Made by a program: the position numbers and the translations under genes
Assembly (NCBI RefSeq): GCF_038806765.1
Contig: NZ_CP152389.1
Span: 4,464,001 to 4,528,000, forward strand
Direction: 5' to 3'
DNA: 64,000 bases
DNA from: Mucilaginibacter sp. CSA2-8R
Lineage (GTDB): Bacteria > Bacteroidota > Bacteroidia > Sphingobacteriales > Sphingobacteriaceae
Notes under the pieces: model-generated
What the model was told of the DNA's origin: nothing
Databases searched by the model: none
The model's input: only the letters and a program-made list of their open reading frames with translations
In this document: piece after piece, positions 52,739-61,370 of the stretch
Numbering within the stretch: position 1 is the first letter of the stretch
How the letters are laid out: each line of letters starts with the position of its first letter

Positions 52739-53167
52739 ATGAATACTAAACTTATTACTATAATTGCTACGGCAGCCTTTGCACTCTCCGCTTATTCGGC
52801 TGATGCACAAACTACTCCGGCTAAATCACCAAAAGTTGCAGAAGTAACGCTTTCCCAAACAAGGGATGTATATACTTCTTCTGTTGAAGTGCTTCCACAT
52901 TTTCCGGGCGGAGTTGAAGGATTTACAAACTTTTTAAAGCAGAACATCAACAACAAAAAAGCTGAAGCACCGGGACGTGTCAATATCACTTTTGTAGTTG
53001 AGAAAGACGGCTCGTTGAGCGATGTACACGCTATTGGTAGAAATACTGAATCTAAAGCAGCAGAAGAAGCAATCAGAGTAATCAAACTATCGCCTAAATG
53101 GGAACCGGGAAAACAAAACGGACAGCCGGTAAGGGTACAATACACTGTTCCAGTAGTATTTAAATAA
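52739..53167 (+). CDS. Secreted TonB C-terminal domain protein, paralogue 2
   Basis: 142 aa from ATG 52739; a TTG two codons upstream is in frame but unlikely. Signal peptide MNTKLITIIATAAFALSAYSADAQ is close to paralogue 1 (MNTKLIT shared). TonB_C domain (RVNITFVVEKDGSLSDVHAIGRNTESKAAEEAIRVIKLSPKWEPGKQNGQPVRVQYTVPVVFK). Separated by about 225 bases from paralogue 1, where only the duplicated promoter region lies. Confidence 0.85.
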   Translation: MNTKLITIIATAAFALSAYSADAQTTPAKSPKVAEVTLSQTRDVYTSSVEVLPHFPGGVEGFTNFLKQNINNKKAEAPGRVNITFVVEKDGSLSDVHAIGRNTESKAAEEAIRVIKLSPKWEPGKQNGQPVRVQYTVPVVFK

Positions 53168-53196
53168 AGTCTTTGCAGACCTTAAATTAGCTTTTG

Positions 53197-53850
53197 ATGG
53201 CAGACGAAATCAAAAATATAAAGCTTAAGTTTAATTGTAACGAAAATTGGGAAGCGATGCCCCTTAGTGATGGTGGTCGATTTTGCAATAAATGCAAAAA
53301 AAAGGTTTATGATTTTACAGATAGCCATGCTACGGAATTTGCCCAAATTATGGCCGAAAATAATTACAATATTTGCGACCGGTTCACCCAACAACAATTA
53401 GCACCTCGACCTGTACAAATTCCGGCCTGGAAGAAATGGCTTTCGGCAGCTGTTGTATTATTAGGTATTAACCTATTTAACCATAAAGCTGAGGCACAAA
53501 AAGCGAAAGACAATAAAACAACCACAGAGAACAACACACAGAACGCTACGTTTGGCGGTGTTACTGACACAGACCCTCAATATCCCAACGGCGGACCCGA
53601 AAAATTTAAAGAATTTATAGCACAACACCTCAACAAAACCCAAACTCCGTTCAAAGGGCGAATTACAATTACTTTTGTAGTTGAAAACGATGGATCGTTA
53701 ACAGACATTCAAGCCATTGGAAGATCACTGGATTCGAGTGCTGCACAAGAAGCAATCAGAGTGTTCAAACTCTCTCCCAAGTGGATACCGGGCAAACGCT
53801 ACGGCAAGCCGATAAGAGTACAATATTCAGTACCTGTTTTCTTCGATTAG
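53197..53850 (+). CDS. Membrane-anchored TonB-C protein with N-terminal Cys domain, paralogue 3
   Basis: 217 aa from ATG 53197 (TTG before it is in frame). N-terminal cytoplasmic domain with four cysteines, Cys14, Cys30, Cys33 and Cys60 (FNCNEN, FCNKCKKK, NICDRF), a zinc-ribbon-like pattern that I do not recognise as a named family but see as a recurring Bacteroidota type. Then a TM segment (about residues 79-97, WLSAAVVLLGINLF) and a periplasmic TonB_C domain. Starts 29 bases after paralogue 2 and is probably cotranscribed with it. Confidence 0.82.
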   Translation: MADEIKNIKLKFNCNENWEAMPLSDGGRFCNKCKKKVYDFTDSHATEFAQIMAENNYNICDRFTQQQLAPRPVQIPAWKKWLSAAVVLLGINLFNHKAEAQKAKDNKTTTENNTQNATFGGVTDTDPQYPNGGPEKFKEFIAQHLNKTQTPFKGRITITFVVENDGSLTDIQAIGRSLDSSAAQEAIRVFKLSPKWIPGKRYGKPIRVQYSVPVFFD

Positions 53851-54035
53851 CACATCAACCTATTTTCGGCAAAATCCAAGTAATTCAAGTAATTCAACAA
53901 TGATTTACCTGTAGTAAAGATGGGAATTAATCCGCCCCATTACAGAAGCAACACCTCAAAATCCAGTCAGGAATCACGTTTAGATTATCTCCTACTGACT
54001 TGGCTGCTATGATGGTACACGATAGTCTAAACACG

Positions 54036-54073
54036 AAAAAACCCGGTAGCAATAAATAATGCTATCGGGTTTT
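54036..54073 (-). terminator. ispG terminator
   Basis: Stem AAAACCCGGTAGC (54038-54050) / GCTATCGGGTTTT (54061-54073), one G-U pair, 10-base loop, with T run on the minus strand. Confidence 0.85.
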
Positions 54074-54095
54074 CATCGAAAAATATCACGATTAT

Positions 54096-56204
54096 CTACA
54101 AAAGGTCAGCTGCAGGTTCAACCCAGTTACCATCTTCCCGAATAATACCAATCAGTTCATCAAGTGCTTTGGCGGTGTTCACATTCTTTTTAACTACTTC
54201 TTTGCCGCGGTAAAGCGTTATTTTACCCGGACCCGCACCTACGTAACCATAATCGGCATCGGCCATTTCGCCAGGGCCATTTACAATACAGCCCATAATG
54301 CCAATTTTCAGCCCTTTTAAATGACTGGTACGGCTGCGAATCATTTGCGTAGTTTCCTGCAAATCAAACAATGTACGGCCGCAGCTTGGGCAGGAAATAT
54401 ATTCTGTTTTAGAAATACGCGAACGGGTAGCCTGTAAAATACCGAAGGCCGTTGAGGTAATTACCGAGGCTGGTAATTCAGGCGCATCAATCCATACACC
54501 ATCGCCAAAACCGTCTACCAGTAAAGCTCCCAAATCGGTAGCGGCATATAACTGCAATTGGGTCACGGCATCGGTAGAGGCCTGCGCCGAAATCAGGATA
54601 TGGGTATTGTTAATGTCCACCAACGGTAATGCATTAGCTGCCGACGCGTCGGTTTGTATGGTAGATGCTGTTACATTGCTTTCACCGAAACGATAGCGAC
54701 GTTTGATGATGACCGGTGTATCAATACCAGCTTCTTCCAGTTTGAAGAAAAAGCTGCGCTGTTCGGCCATGCCATGCAGTGTGTTTGTTTCCAACACCCA
54801 AACCAGTCCTTTATCATCAGCCAGTTGCTTAAACTGGGCGGCATCAAAATCGGCTAAGCTAACCTTTACCAGATTAAGCGCCGACGAGCGGTCGGTTGCC
54901 GATAAGTATTCGGATAACGTAAATACCGGATGGCAATTTTTCTTGTTAGCTAAAGTTTGCCAGGTAGTATAATTATATAACTGCTTTAAATTACCCGGAA
55001 AAGTAAATGAGGACAATTGGTCGGCTAGGTACACAAAATCTACCGACTGGTCGGCCATGTTATATTTATCCAGTATAGGCGAATATAAATAACCGGCATC
55101 ATTTAGTACTGAGGGGTCTTTTAAATTGCGGTTGCTTAAATCAACCACCACCCGCGGCACCATGTGCCCGCCAATAAAGGCGTTGGCCTCAAAAGTAGCA
55201 CGCTTTTGATATTCGTAAGGATTATGTGCTACCGGTTGTGTGTTGCCGGTTGCAGGTAGGTTATCTTGATTCTTTACTCTTGATTCCTGATTCCGCAAAG
55301 CATATCGATTTACTAAAGCAATAGCTACCGGCGCTTCGGCTTCGGGCTCCTCGGTTAAAGAAACGCGAACGGTGTCGCCCAAACCATCCTCAAGCAAAGT
55401 ACCAATACCTACGGCCGATTTGATACGACCATCCTCGCCGTCGCCGGCCTCGGTTACACCCAGGTGAAGCGGATAATTCATCCCTTCAGCCACCATAGTG
55501 TCCACCAGTAAACGGTAAGCCTGTACCATTACCTGTGGGTTACTGCTTTTCATGGAGATGACGAGGTTATAATAATTAAGTGCTTCGCACATCCGGATAA
55601 ACTCCATAGCCGACTCTACCATTCCCTGCGGAGTATCGCCATAACGGCTCATGATCCGGTCGCTCAAAGAGCCATGGTTGGTACCGATACGCATAGCAGT
55701 ACCATACTCTTTGCAAATATTTACCAACGGGGTAAATTTTTGAAAGATGCGGTCCAGCTCGCCCTGATATTCCAAGTCGGTATACTCCAACTCGTCAAAC
55801 TTTTTTTTATCGGCGTAATTGCCGGGGTTAACCCGTACCTTTTCTACAATACGCGCAGCCACTTCGGCAGCGTTAGGCGTAAAGTGTATATCAGCCACCA
55901 GCGGCACGGTGTATCCACGCGCACGTAACTGTTTTTTTATTTCGGCCAGGTTTTGCGCTTCTTTGATGCTTGGTGCCGTGATACGCACATACTCACAACC
56001 GGCATCAACCATGCGTATGGTTTGTTCAACCGTACCTATGGTATCCATGGTATCGGTAGTGGTCATGCTTTGTATGCGGATGGGATTGCTGCCCCCCATT
56101 GGCACATCACCAATGGTTACTTCGCGGGTTACAAAACGAGAATATTGAGTGAGTGAGTTACAGTAACGGCCAGGCAGCCCTTTTACAGCTTCAGCGTTCA
56201 TCAT
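54096..56204 (-). CDS. ispG: 4-hydroxy-3-methylbut-2-enyl diphosphate synthase, large type
   Basis: 702 aa. Reduces MEcPP to HMBPP in the MEP isoprenoid pathway. N-terminal TIM barrel (VTIGDVPMGGSNPIRIQSMTTTDTMDT), insert domain of about 270 residues typical of plant/Chlamydia/Bacteroidota IspG, and C-terminal [4Fe-4S] domain with CPSCGRTLFDLQ and GCIVNGPGEM. About residues 303-314 (RNQESRVKNQD) are encoded by an interspersed repeat. Start has two ATG in tandem; either is possible. TAACTTTG at 56232-56239 is a likely -7 box. Confidence 0.95.
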   Translation of the reverse strand: MMNAEAVKGLPGRYCNSLTQYSRFVTREVTIGDVPMGGSNPIRIQSMTTTDTMDTIGTVEQTIRMVDAGCEYVRITAPSIKEAQNLAEIKKQLRARGYTVPLVADIHFTPNAAEVAARIVEKVRVNPGNYADKKKFDELEYTDLEYQGELDRIFQKFTPLVNICKEYGTAMRIGTNHGSLSDRIMSRYGDTPQGMVESAMEFIRMCEALNYYNLVISMKSSNPQVMVQAYRLLVDTMVAEGMNYPLHLGVTEAGDGEDGRIKSAVGIGTLLEDGLGDTVRVSLTEEPEAEAPVAIALVNRYALRNQESRVKNQDNLPATGNTQPVAHNPYEYQKRATFEANAFIGGHMVPRVVVDLSNRNLKDPSVLNDAGYLYSPILDKYNMADQSVDFVYLADQLSSFTFPGNLKQLYNYTTWQTLANKKNCHPVFTLSEYLSATDRSSALNLVKVSLADFDAAQFKQLADDKGLVWVLETNTLHGMAEQRSFFFKLEEAGIDTPVIIKRRYRFGESNVTASTIQTDASAANALPLVDINNTHILISAQASTDAVTQLQLYAATDLGALLVDGFGDGVWIDAPELPASVITSTAFGILQATRSRISKTEYISCPSCGRTLFDLQETTQMIRSRTSHLKGLKIGIMGCIVNGPGEMADADYGYVGAGPGKITLYRGKEVVKKNVNTAKALDELIGIIREDGNWVEPAADLL
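55263..55295. repeat. Interspersed repeat inside ispG
   Basis: On the minus strand, a run of GAATCAAGA/GAATCAGGA-type units, in frame with ispG. Same repeat type as at 35531-35560 and 58816-58860. Confidence 0.55.
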
Positions 56205-56231
56205 AGGATATGCGCAATTATCTTAACAATA

Positions 56232-56239
56232 CAAAGTTA
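56232..56239 (-). promoter_or_regulatory. Putative -7 box of ispG
   Basis: TAACTTTG on the minus strand, 28 bases before the ATG. Confidence 0.4.
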
Positions 56240-56282
56240 AGCATTATTAGCCTTATGCTTGCTTCAATAAAATTTTGAAATA

Positions 56283-56924
56283 TTAAAGTACGTCTTTACG
56301 CAGTACGTAAGTTTTAGCCGCCCGGTCATGCACAGCTTGGTTATAATCGCCAAAAAGGGCTAATAAAAATCCCACGAAGCAAAATATAATAGATATCATC
56401 TTCACGAAACTGCGCAATAATGCTCTTCCGAAACTCATCTTCAAACCGTCCTGGTCAACCACAATTAGTTTAAACAATACCTGCCCTAAAGTAGCGCTTA
56501 ACGGGGTAACTAAGCAGATAAGGTTATACAGCCAAACGGTTACAAAAAACACGCCCTGTAAAATTAATACATCTTTAACGTCAGACGGATTGATGGGGTG
56601 GCTCAGGCTGATGTTATTAAGTTTTTCGACAGGCAAATAACCTCTTAACAAACTAAACTCCAGGCGTAGTATCATACTGATTACAAAGTAATCAACAATA
56701 AAGGCCAGCAACCGGTACCCGAACCCAGCTAAGTTCGACTCGGTAGGGAAGTAATATCCTTCGTAACGAAAATACTCGGCAAAGTCTAAAATATCGCTGG
56801 CTTTTGTCCAGTTACTAAATGGTGTACGCACCATATCGTCGGGTTCCAGTCGGCCGTCGGTTAATTCTTCAAAGGTAAAAGGGCCTTTTTCACCGTCATT
56901 ATCTTTAACAAAAAAACTATCCAT
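56283..56924 (-). CDS. RDD-family membrane protein with GYF-like N-terminal domain
   Basis: 213 aa. An N-terminal DUF4339/GYF_2-like domain (FFVKDNDGEKGPFTFEELTDGRLEPDDMVRTPFSNWTKASDI) is followed by an RDD domain with the motif GYRLLAFIVDYFVISMIL and DRAAKTYVLRKDVL. Three hydrophobic segments. The pair of domains is a common Bacteroidota architecture; function unknown. Convergent to nothing; ends 79 bases before ispG start. Confidence 0.85.
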   Translation of the reverse strand: MDSFFVKDNDGEKGPFTFEELTDGRLEPDDMVRTPFSNWTKASDILDFAEYFRYEGYYFPTESNLAGFGYRLLAFIVDYFVISMILRLEFSLLRGYLPVEKLNNISLSHPINPSDVKDVLILQGVFFVTVWLYNLICLVTPLSATLGQVLFKLIVVDQDGLKMSFGRALLRSFVKMISIIFCFVGFLLALFGDYNQAVHDRAAKTYVLRKDVL

Positions 56925-56987
56925 GTATGTGTGTTGTGCTAAGCACGGCCTGCAAAAGTAATGTTTTAATTACCGTTTGCCTAACCA

Positions 56988-57614
56988 TTACGAACTCATG
57001 GCATATACCACAATATTTACGCCGAACTTAGTGTTATCCTCGGCCAAAAAACGCTTGTTCCTGAAATCATAATCCCACTCACAGCCATAATCTTTGTTAC
57101 TATACAACACCGCAATACGCCCGTTAATAGTAATGGCCTTTAAATAATCATGCACCAAATCATCACCCCAGCCATTCAACTCAAACGAGGTATTGGGCGG
57201 ACCTTTTTCAAAGGTGAAGAATGAACGGTAGATTTCGTGATTATTCGGTATTTTTTTCATGGCCTGAGGCCCAAACAAGGCCGACATCTGCGCCTCGAAT
57301 GATTTGGCAAACAGGCCGTCAATGTCGTGGTTACAGTCATCCACAAATACAAACCCGCCGTTTTGCACGTACTTTTTAAAGTTGGCGCGCTCCTGCGCAT
57401 CAAACTGCACCAGCTTGTGACCGCTCAGGTAACTAAAAGGCGAGTTAAACACATCAGGACTACTCAGGGCCACTACTTTCTCTTTATTATCAATAGGAAT
57501 GGTAGTGTACTCTAACAGCGAGTTTAAAATATTAGACGGCATGCGCTGGTCGGTATCCCAATCGCCGGAATGATAGCTAAAGCGGGTAAAAGTAAACTTG
57601 GAGGTTAATGCCAT
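56988..57614 (-). CDS. DUF4159 domain protein
   Basis: 208 aa, no obvious signal peptide. FTRFSYHSGDWDTDQRMPSNILNSLLEYTTI, VVALSSPDVFNSPFSYLSGHKLVQFD, NGGFVFVDDCNHDIDGLFAKSF and IAVLYSNKDYGCEWDY are typical DUF4159 blocks. DUF4159 is often fused to or beside BatA/MoxR genes; here it is divergent from the MoxR operon, which suggests a shared function. Reaction unknown. Confidence 0.85.
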   Translation of the reverse strand: MALTSKFTFTRFSYHSGDWDTDQRMPSNILNSLLEYTTIPIDNKEKVVALSSPDVFNSPFSYLSGHKLVQFDAQERANFKKYVQNGGFVFVDDCNHDIDGLFAKSFEAQMSALFGPQAMKKIPNNHEIYRSFFTFEKGPPNTSFELNGWGDDLVHDYLKAITINGRIAVLYSNKDYGCEWDYDFRNKRFLAEDNTKFGVNIVVYAMSS

Positions 57615-57777
57615 CAGTGTTAAAACTTTAAAAGTAGTACAAAATTTTATCCGCTAACGGTTTTTATTTGCCTGGTTTGTAAATTTTTGAATACTTATTT
57701 CAGGTTTTTACAAAATCTCACTCCATTTAACCTAAATCAAGATATATTGTGGAGCCGTTTACCACGTACTTACCATT

Positions 57778-58788
57778 TTGATATCAAATTGCGCTTTGGA
57801 AATTACAGAAACACACGTTAAATCATTGCTGGCAAAGCTGCCGCAGTTAAAAATTGAGATACAAAAGGTCATTGTTGGCCAGGAACATATTTTAGATGAA
57901 TTACTGGTGGCATTTTTAGCCGGCGGCCATTGTTTGCTGGAAGGCGTACCAGGGCTGGCTAAAACCTTATTAGTTAAAACCATGTCGCAGGCACTGCACT
58001 TGTCTTTTCGCCGGATACAGTTTACACCCGATTTGATGCCTACCGATATTGTAGGCACCGAAATTTTAGAAGAAGACCACGTAACCGGTAAGCGTTTTTT
58101 TAAATTTAACAAAGGCCCTTTGTTTGCCAACATTATTTTGGCCGATGAGATAAACCGTACGCCACCCAAAACGCAGTCGGCATTATTAGAGGCTATGCAA
58201 GAATTTGAAGTAACCTACGGCGGACAAACCTACCCGCTTGACCGGCCATTTTTTATTCTGGCTACTCAAAACCCTATTGAGCAGGCAGGCACTTATCCCC
58301 TGCCCGAAGCTCAGTTAGACCGCTTTTTACTGCTGGTACGCATAGGCTACCCTACCGCGCAAGAAGAATTTGATATTTTAAACCGCACCACCGGCACGTC
58401 AAAGAACACGGTTAACCCGGTAATCAGTGCCGAAGAAATACAGCAGGCGCAGGCCCTGGTGAGGCAGGTAAGCATCAGCGAAGATTTAGTGCGATACGTT
58501 AGTGAATTGATACGCGCTACCCGGCCCGATACCTCTAACTTAAGTTATGTAAAAGAATGGGTACGCTGGGGTGCCGGTCCGCGGGCTGGCCAGGCTTTGA
58601 TATTAACCGCCAAAGCCAGAGCGTTACTCAAAGGCCGGTACGCCGTGTTGATGGAAGATATCCATGCGATGGCCACACCGGTATTGCGCCATCGCGTATT
58701 AATGAATTTTAAAGCAGAGGCCGAAGGCATCACCTCAGATAAAGCTACTGCCGAATTAATTAAGCTATTGGAAAGACCGGGAGTTTAA
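57778..58788 (+). CDS. MoxR-family AAA+ ATPase
   Basis: 336 aa. Walker A in CLLEGVPGLAKTLLVK, Walker B IILADEINRTPPKTQ, sensor 1 ATQNPIEQAGTYPLPEAQLDRFLL. The family acts as chaperone with vWA partners. No ATG is available near the start: TTG at 57778, or TTG at 57796 giving MEITETHVKSLL, are the candidates; both lack a Shine-Dalgarno. First gene of the operon with DUF58, BatA and DUF4175-like genes. Confidence 0.93.
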   Translation: MISNCALEITETHVKSLLAKLPQLKIEIQKVIVGQEHILDELLVAFLAGGHCLLEGVPGLAKTLLVKTMSQALHLSFRRIQFTPDLMPTDIVGTEILEEDHVTGKRFFKFNKGPLFANIILADEINRTPPKTQSALLEAMQEFEVTYGGQTYPLDRPFFILATQNPIEQAGTYPLPEAQLDRFLLLVRIGYPTAQEEFDILNRTTGTSKNTVNPVISAEEIQQAQALVRQVSISEDLVRYVSELIRATRPDTSNLSYVKEWVRWGAGPRAGQALILTAKARALLKGRYAVLMEDIHAMATPVLRHRVLMNFKAEAEGITSDKATAELIKLLERPGV

Positions 58789-58815
58789 AACTGCAGAGCC
58801 AGGGGAGCAGATTAT

Positions 58816-58860
58816 AGAGTACAGAATCAAGAATACAGATTTTAAATTAAGAGCCAAGAA
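58816..58860. repeat. Interspersed GAATCAAGA/GAGCCAAGAA repeat between moxR and DUF58
   Basis: Purine-rich unit with ACAGAATCAAGAATACAGA and AAGAGCCAAGAA, related to the copies at 35531-35560 and in ispG. Confidence 0.45.
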
Positions 58861-58878
58861 AAATCCACTATAACACCC

Positions 58879-59751
58879 ATGCTTGACCCTAAAGTTTTAA
58901 TGACGATCAAAAACCTGCCACTGCTGGCTAAAACGGTGATTGATGGTTTTATGAACGGCTTTAACAAAAGCACCGTGAAGGGGCCTGGACTGGAGTTTAG
59001 TCAGTATCGCAGCTACCAGCCGGGCGATGATTTGCGTTGGCTCGACTGGCGTATGTATGCCCGTAGCGACCGGTACTATATCCGCGAGTCGGAGGTAGAA
59101 ACCAGCATATCCGTTAGGTTTTTGATAGATGCCAGTGCCTCCATGAACCACCACGACGGGACGTTGAGCAAAATAGAATACGCCCGTTTTATGGCGGCTT
59201 CATTGGCTTACCTGGCCAACCTGCAAGGCGATGCAGCAGGCTTGTACGTATTTAAAGATGGTGGCTTATTTTCGCTGGCCGCACGGCCCGATCCGCAACA
59301 TTTGCAAAGGCTATACCACCAGTTAGAAAACATTAACCCTGCCGGTACTTTTACCCAACCCATTCATTACAGAGAGTTGTTTGCAGGTGCAGGCCGGAAA
59401 GAGTTACTGGTTTTTATCACCGATATGTATCAAACGGATGGCGAAATAAATAAACTGCTTGATTCGTTAGCCGCCCTTAAGCATGAGATCATAGTGTTCC
59501 AGTTAATGGGCCAGAACGAGTTGGATTTTAATTTTAATGGTTACTCAGCATTAGAAGATTTAGAAACCGGTGAAGTAATACAGATAGGACCACAAGCCAA
59601 ACAAAAATACCAGCAAGCATTACATAATCATTTAGAAAGCATCAGGATGCAGTTGTTAGGCAAGCACATCGTACATCGCATAGTCAGCACTGCGCAACCC
59701 CTTAATGAAGCTTTGCGAACCTTTTTAATACAAAGAAATAAAGGCATATAA
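58879..59751 (+). CDS. DUF58 domain protein (vWA-like)
   Basis: 290 aa. Characteristic QYRSYQPGDDLRWLDWRMYARSDRYYIRESEVETSISVRFLIDASASM, with MIDAS-like DASASM and the DUF58 YxPGDD...DWxxxAR block. Cytoplasmic; partner of the MoxR ATPase upstream (90 bases away, filled by an interspersed repeat). Known pairing in MoxR operons. Confidence 0.92.
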   Translation: MLDPKVLMTIKNLPLLAKTVIDGFMNGFNKSTVKGPGLEFSQYRSYQPGDDLRWLDWRMYARSDRYYIRESEVETSISVRFLIDASASMNHHDGTLSKIEYARFMAASLAYLANLQGDAAGLYVFKDGGLFSLAARPDPQHLQRLYHQLENINPAGTFTQPIHYRELFAGAGRKELLVFITDMYQTDGEINKLLDSLAALKHEIIVFQLMGQNELDFNFNGYSALEDLETGEVIQIGPQAKQKYQQALHNHLESIRMQLLGKHIVHRIVSTAQPLNEALRTFLIQRNKGI

Positions 59752-59825
59752 TATACTTAAAAGCTGATCATCAGAAATTAACCAGAATATCGAAAGCCGG
59801 CCCACAGAAAGCGTTAAATAAAATT

Positions 59826-61370
59826 ATGTTCCAGTTTTTAAATCCTATTTGGCTTATTGGTGCCGCCGCTATAGCAATTCCGGTGCTGATACACTCATGG
59901 AACATCCGGCCGGGCAAGGTACTTAAGGTAGGGAGCATTGGGCTGATTGATGCGGCCTCGCGTAAAAGCAGCCGCAGTTTAAAATTACTGGATATCCCTT
60001 TGCTCATTTTAAGGTGTTTAGTACTAACCCTATTGGCATTAGTACTGGCCTTACCTGTATGGCAAAAACGGGTACCGGTAGTTAAAGCCAAAGGCTGGAT
60101 ACTAATTCAGAAAGAAAATTTTAAAACCACCTATCAGCAATTTAAGCCAACGGTAGACTCACTAACGCGTGCAGGATATGAATTTCATTATTTTAACGCG
60201 GGGTTTGACAAAGGCAATATTGCACAGGTATTAAATCCACCTAAAGATGCTGTTGTGAGTAAGGACAGCATCAAACCAACTAACCAGCAAACCAACTACT
60301 GGAACTTAATCCGGCAGTTGGATGATAAAATATCATCAGATATACCGGTGTATTTGTTTACCACAAATCAGGCTAAGTATTTTACAGGCGCCAAACCGGA
60401 TGCAGCATTGCAACTGCATTGGCAAACTTACACCCCGGCCGATTCAACCAGTACCTGGATCCAAAACGCCTGGTTTACCCCGGACGGCGACATTAGGTTA
60501 GTACAAGGGCAAAGCCGTCCTTCGGGCACCTCATACAATTACGCTAACATCAGGCAATCAACCGGCAACAGCATTTATAATATCCAAACCAATAACGGGA
60601 CAGCGCAAATATCATTGATTGCCGGTAACCAAACCCCAGCTGTAATTGATACCACCGTACAGCATATTGCTATTTACGCAGATAACAACTCATCAGATGC
60701 CGGCTATATTAAGGCGGCTTTGCAAGCGGTAAACCAGTTCACACAACGCAAAACTGTAGTTAAAGCTATCAGTAATCCGGCGCAATTACCCGCCAATACC
60801 GATTGGCTGTTCTGGCTTTCTGAAAAGACAATCAGCCAAGCTTATCTCAATCATTGCAGCCATGTTTTAGCTTATCAGCCCGGCAAAACAATTACTGTAA
60901 ACAGCTGGATTAGCAATGCCGGGCCGTATGCCACTGCTGTTGCAGATATTAATAAAGTAAATTTATATAAATTAATCAGTGCACCCGAAGGGATTCGAAC
61001 CCCGGTCTGGCAGGAGGCCTCCGGCAAACCCGTGCTTGCAATGGAGCAACAAGGTAAAACCAGGCTTTATCATTTTTACAGCCGGTTTAACCCAACTTGG
61101 AATAACTTGGTTTGGAATGATAATTTCCCGGCCTGGTTATTACAACTAATGCAAGAACCGACATCCAATACTATCAACAGCAATGAAAAGCGGGTATTAA
61201 GCCGCCAGCAATACTTGCCTCGACCAAGCACCGATTCACATATCATTGCCGCCTCAAAAAATATAGAAACTAAAAACTTGTCGAGATATTTTTGGCTGGC
61301 ATTACTGTTGGCATTTATGGCCGAACGCTGGCTGGCACACCGTAAAACTCAAACTGCTGACAAATTTTAA
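59826..61370 (+). CDS. BatA-domain membrane protein
   Basis: 514 aa. N-terminal BatA (aerotolerance regulator N-terminal) domain: FQFLNPIWLIGAAAIAIPVLIHSWNIRPGKVLKVGSIGLI, two hydrophobic helices about residues 6-24 and 56-76, then a large soluble region and a C-terminal helix (LSRYFWLALLLAFMAERWLA). Probably periplasmic with membrane ends. Third gene of the MoxR operon; last base of its stop overlaps the next ATG (TAATG). Confidence 0.85.
   Translation: MFQFLNPIWLIGAAAIAIPVLIHSWNIRPGKVLKVGSIGLIDAASRKSSRSLKLLDIPLLILRCLVLTLLALVLALPVWQKRVPVVKAKGWILIQKENFKTTYQQFKPTVDSLTRAGYEFHYFNAGFDKGNIAQVLNPPKDAVVSKDSIKPTNQQTNYWNLIRQLDDKISSDIPVYLFTTNQAKYFTGAKPDAALQLHWQTYTPADSTSTWIQNAWFTPDGDIRLVQGQSRPSGTSYNYANIRQSTGNSIYNIQTNNGTAQISLIAGNQTPAVIDTTVQHIAIYADNNSSDAGYIKAALQAVNQFTQRKTVVKAISNPAQLPANTDWLFWLSEKTISQAYLNHCSHVLAYQPGKTITVNSWISNAGPYATAVADINKVNLYKLISAPEGIRTPVWQEASGKPVLAMEQQGKTRLYHFYSRFNPTWNNLVWNDNFPAWLLQLMQEPTSNTINSNEKRVLSRQQYLPRPSTDSHIIAASKNIETKNLSRYFWLALLLAFMAERWLAHRKTQTADKF

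Noticed and set aside
60986..61020. Sequence GGGATTCGAACCCC on the plus strand resembling the T-arm of a tRNA on the minus strand, with the translated APEGIRTP typical of tRNA-derived false ORFs
   Set aside because: T-stem pairing is poor (two of five positions fail or wobble), no matching acceptor or anticodon arms occur on the minus strand, and the BatA-domain frame continues through without disturbance.
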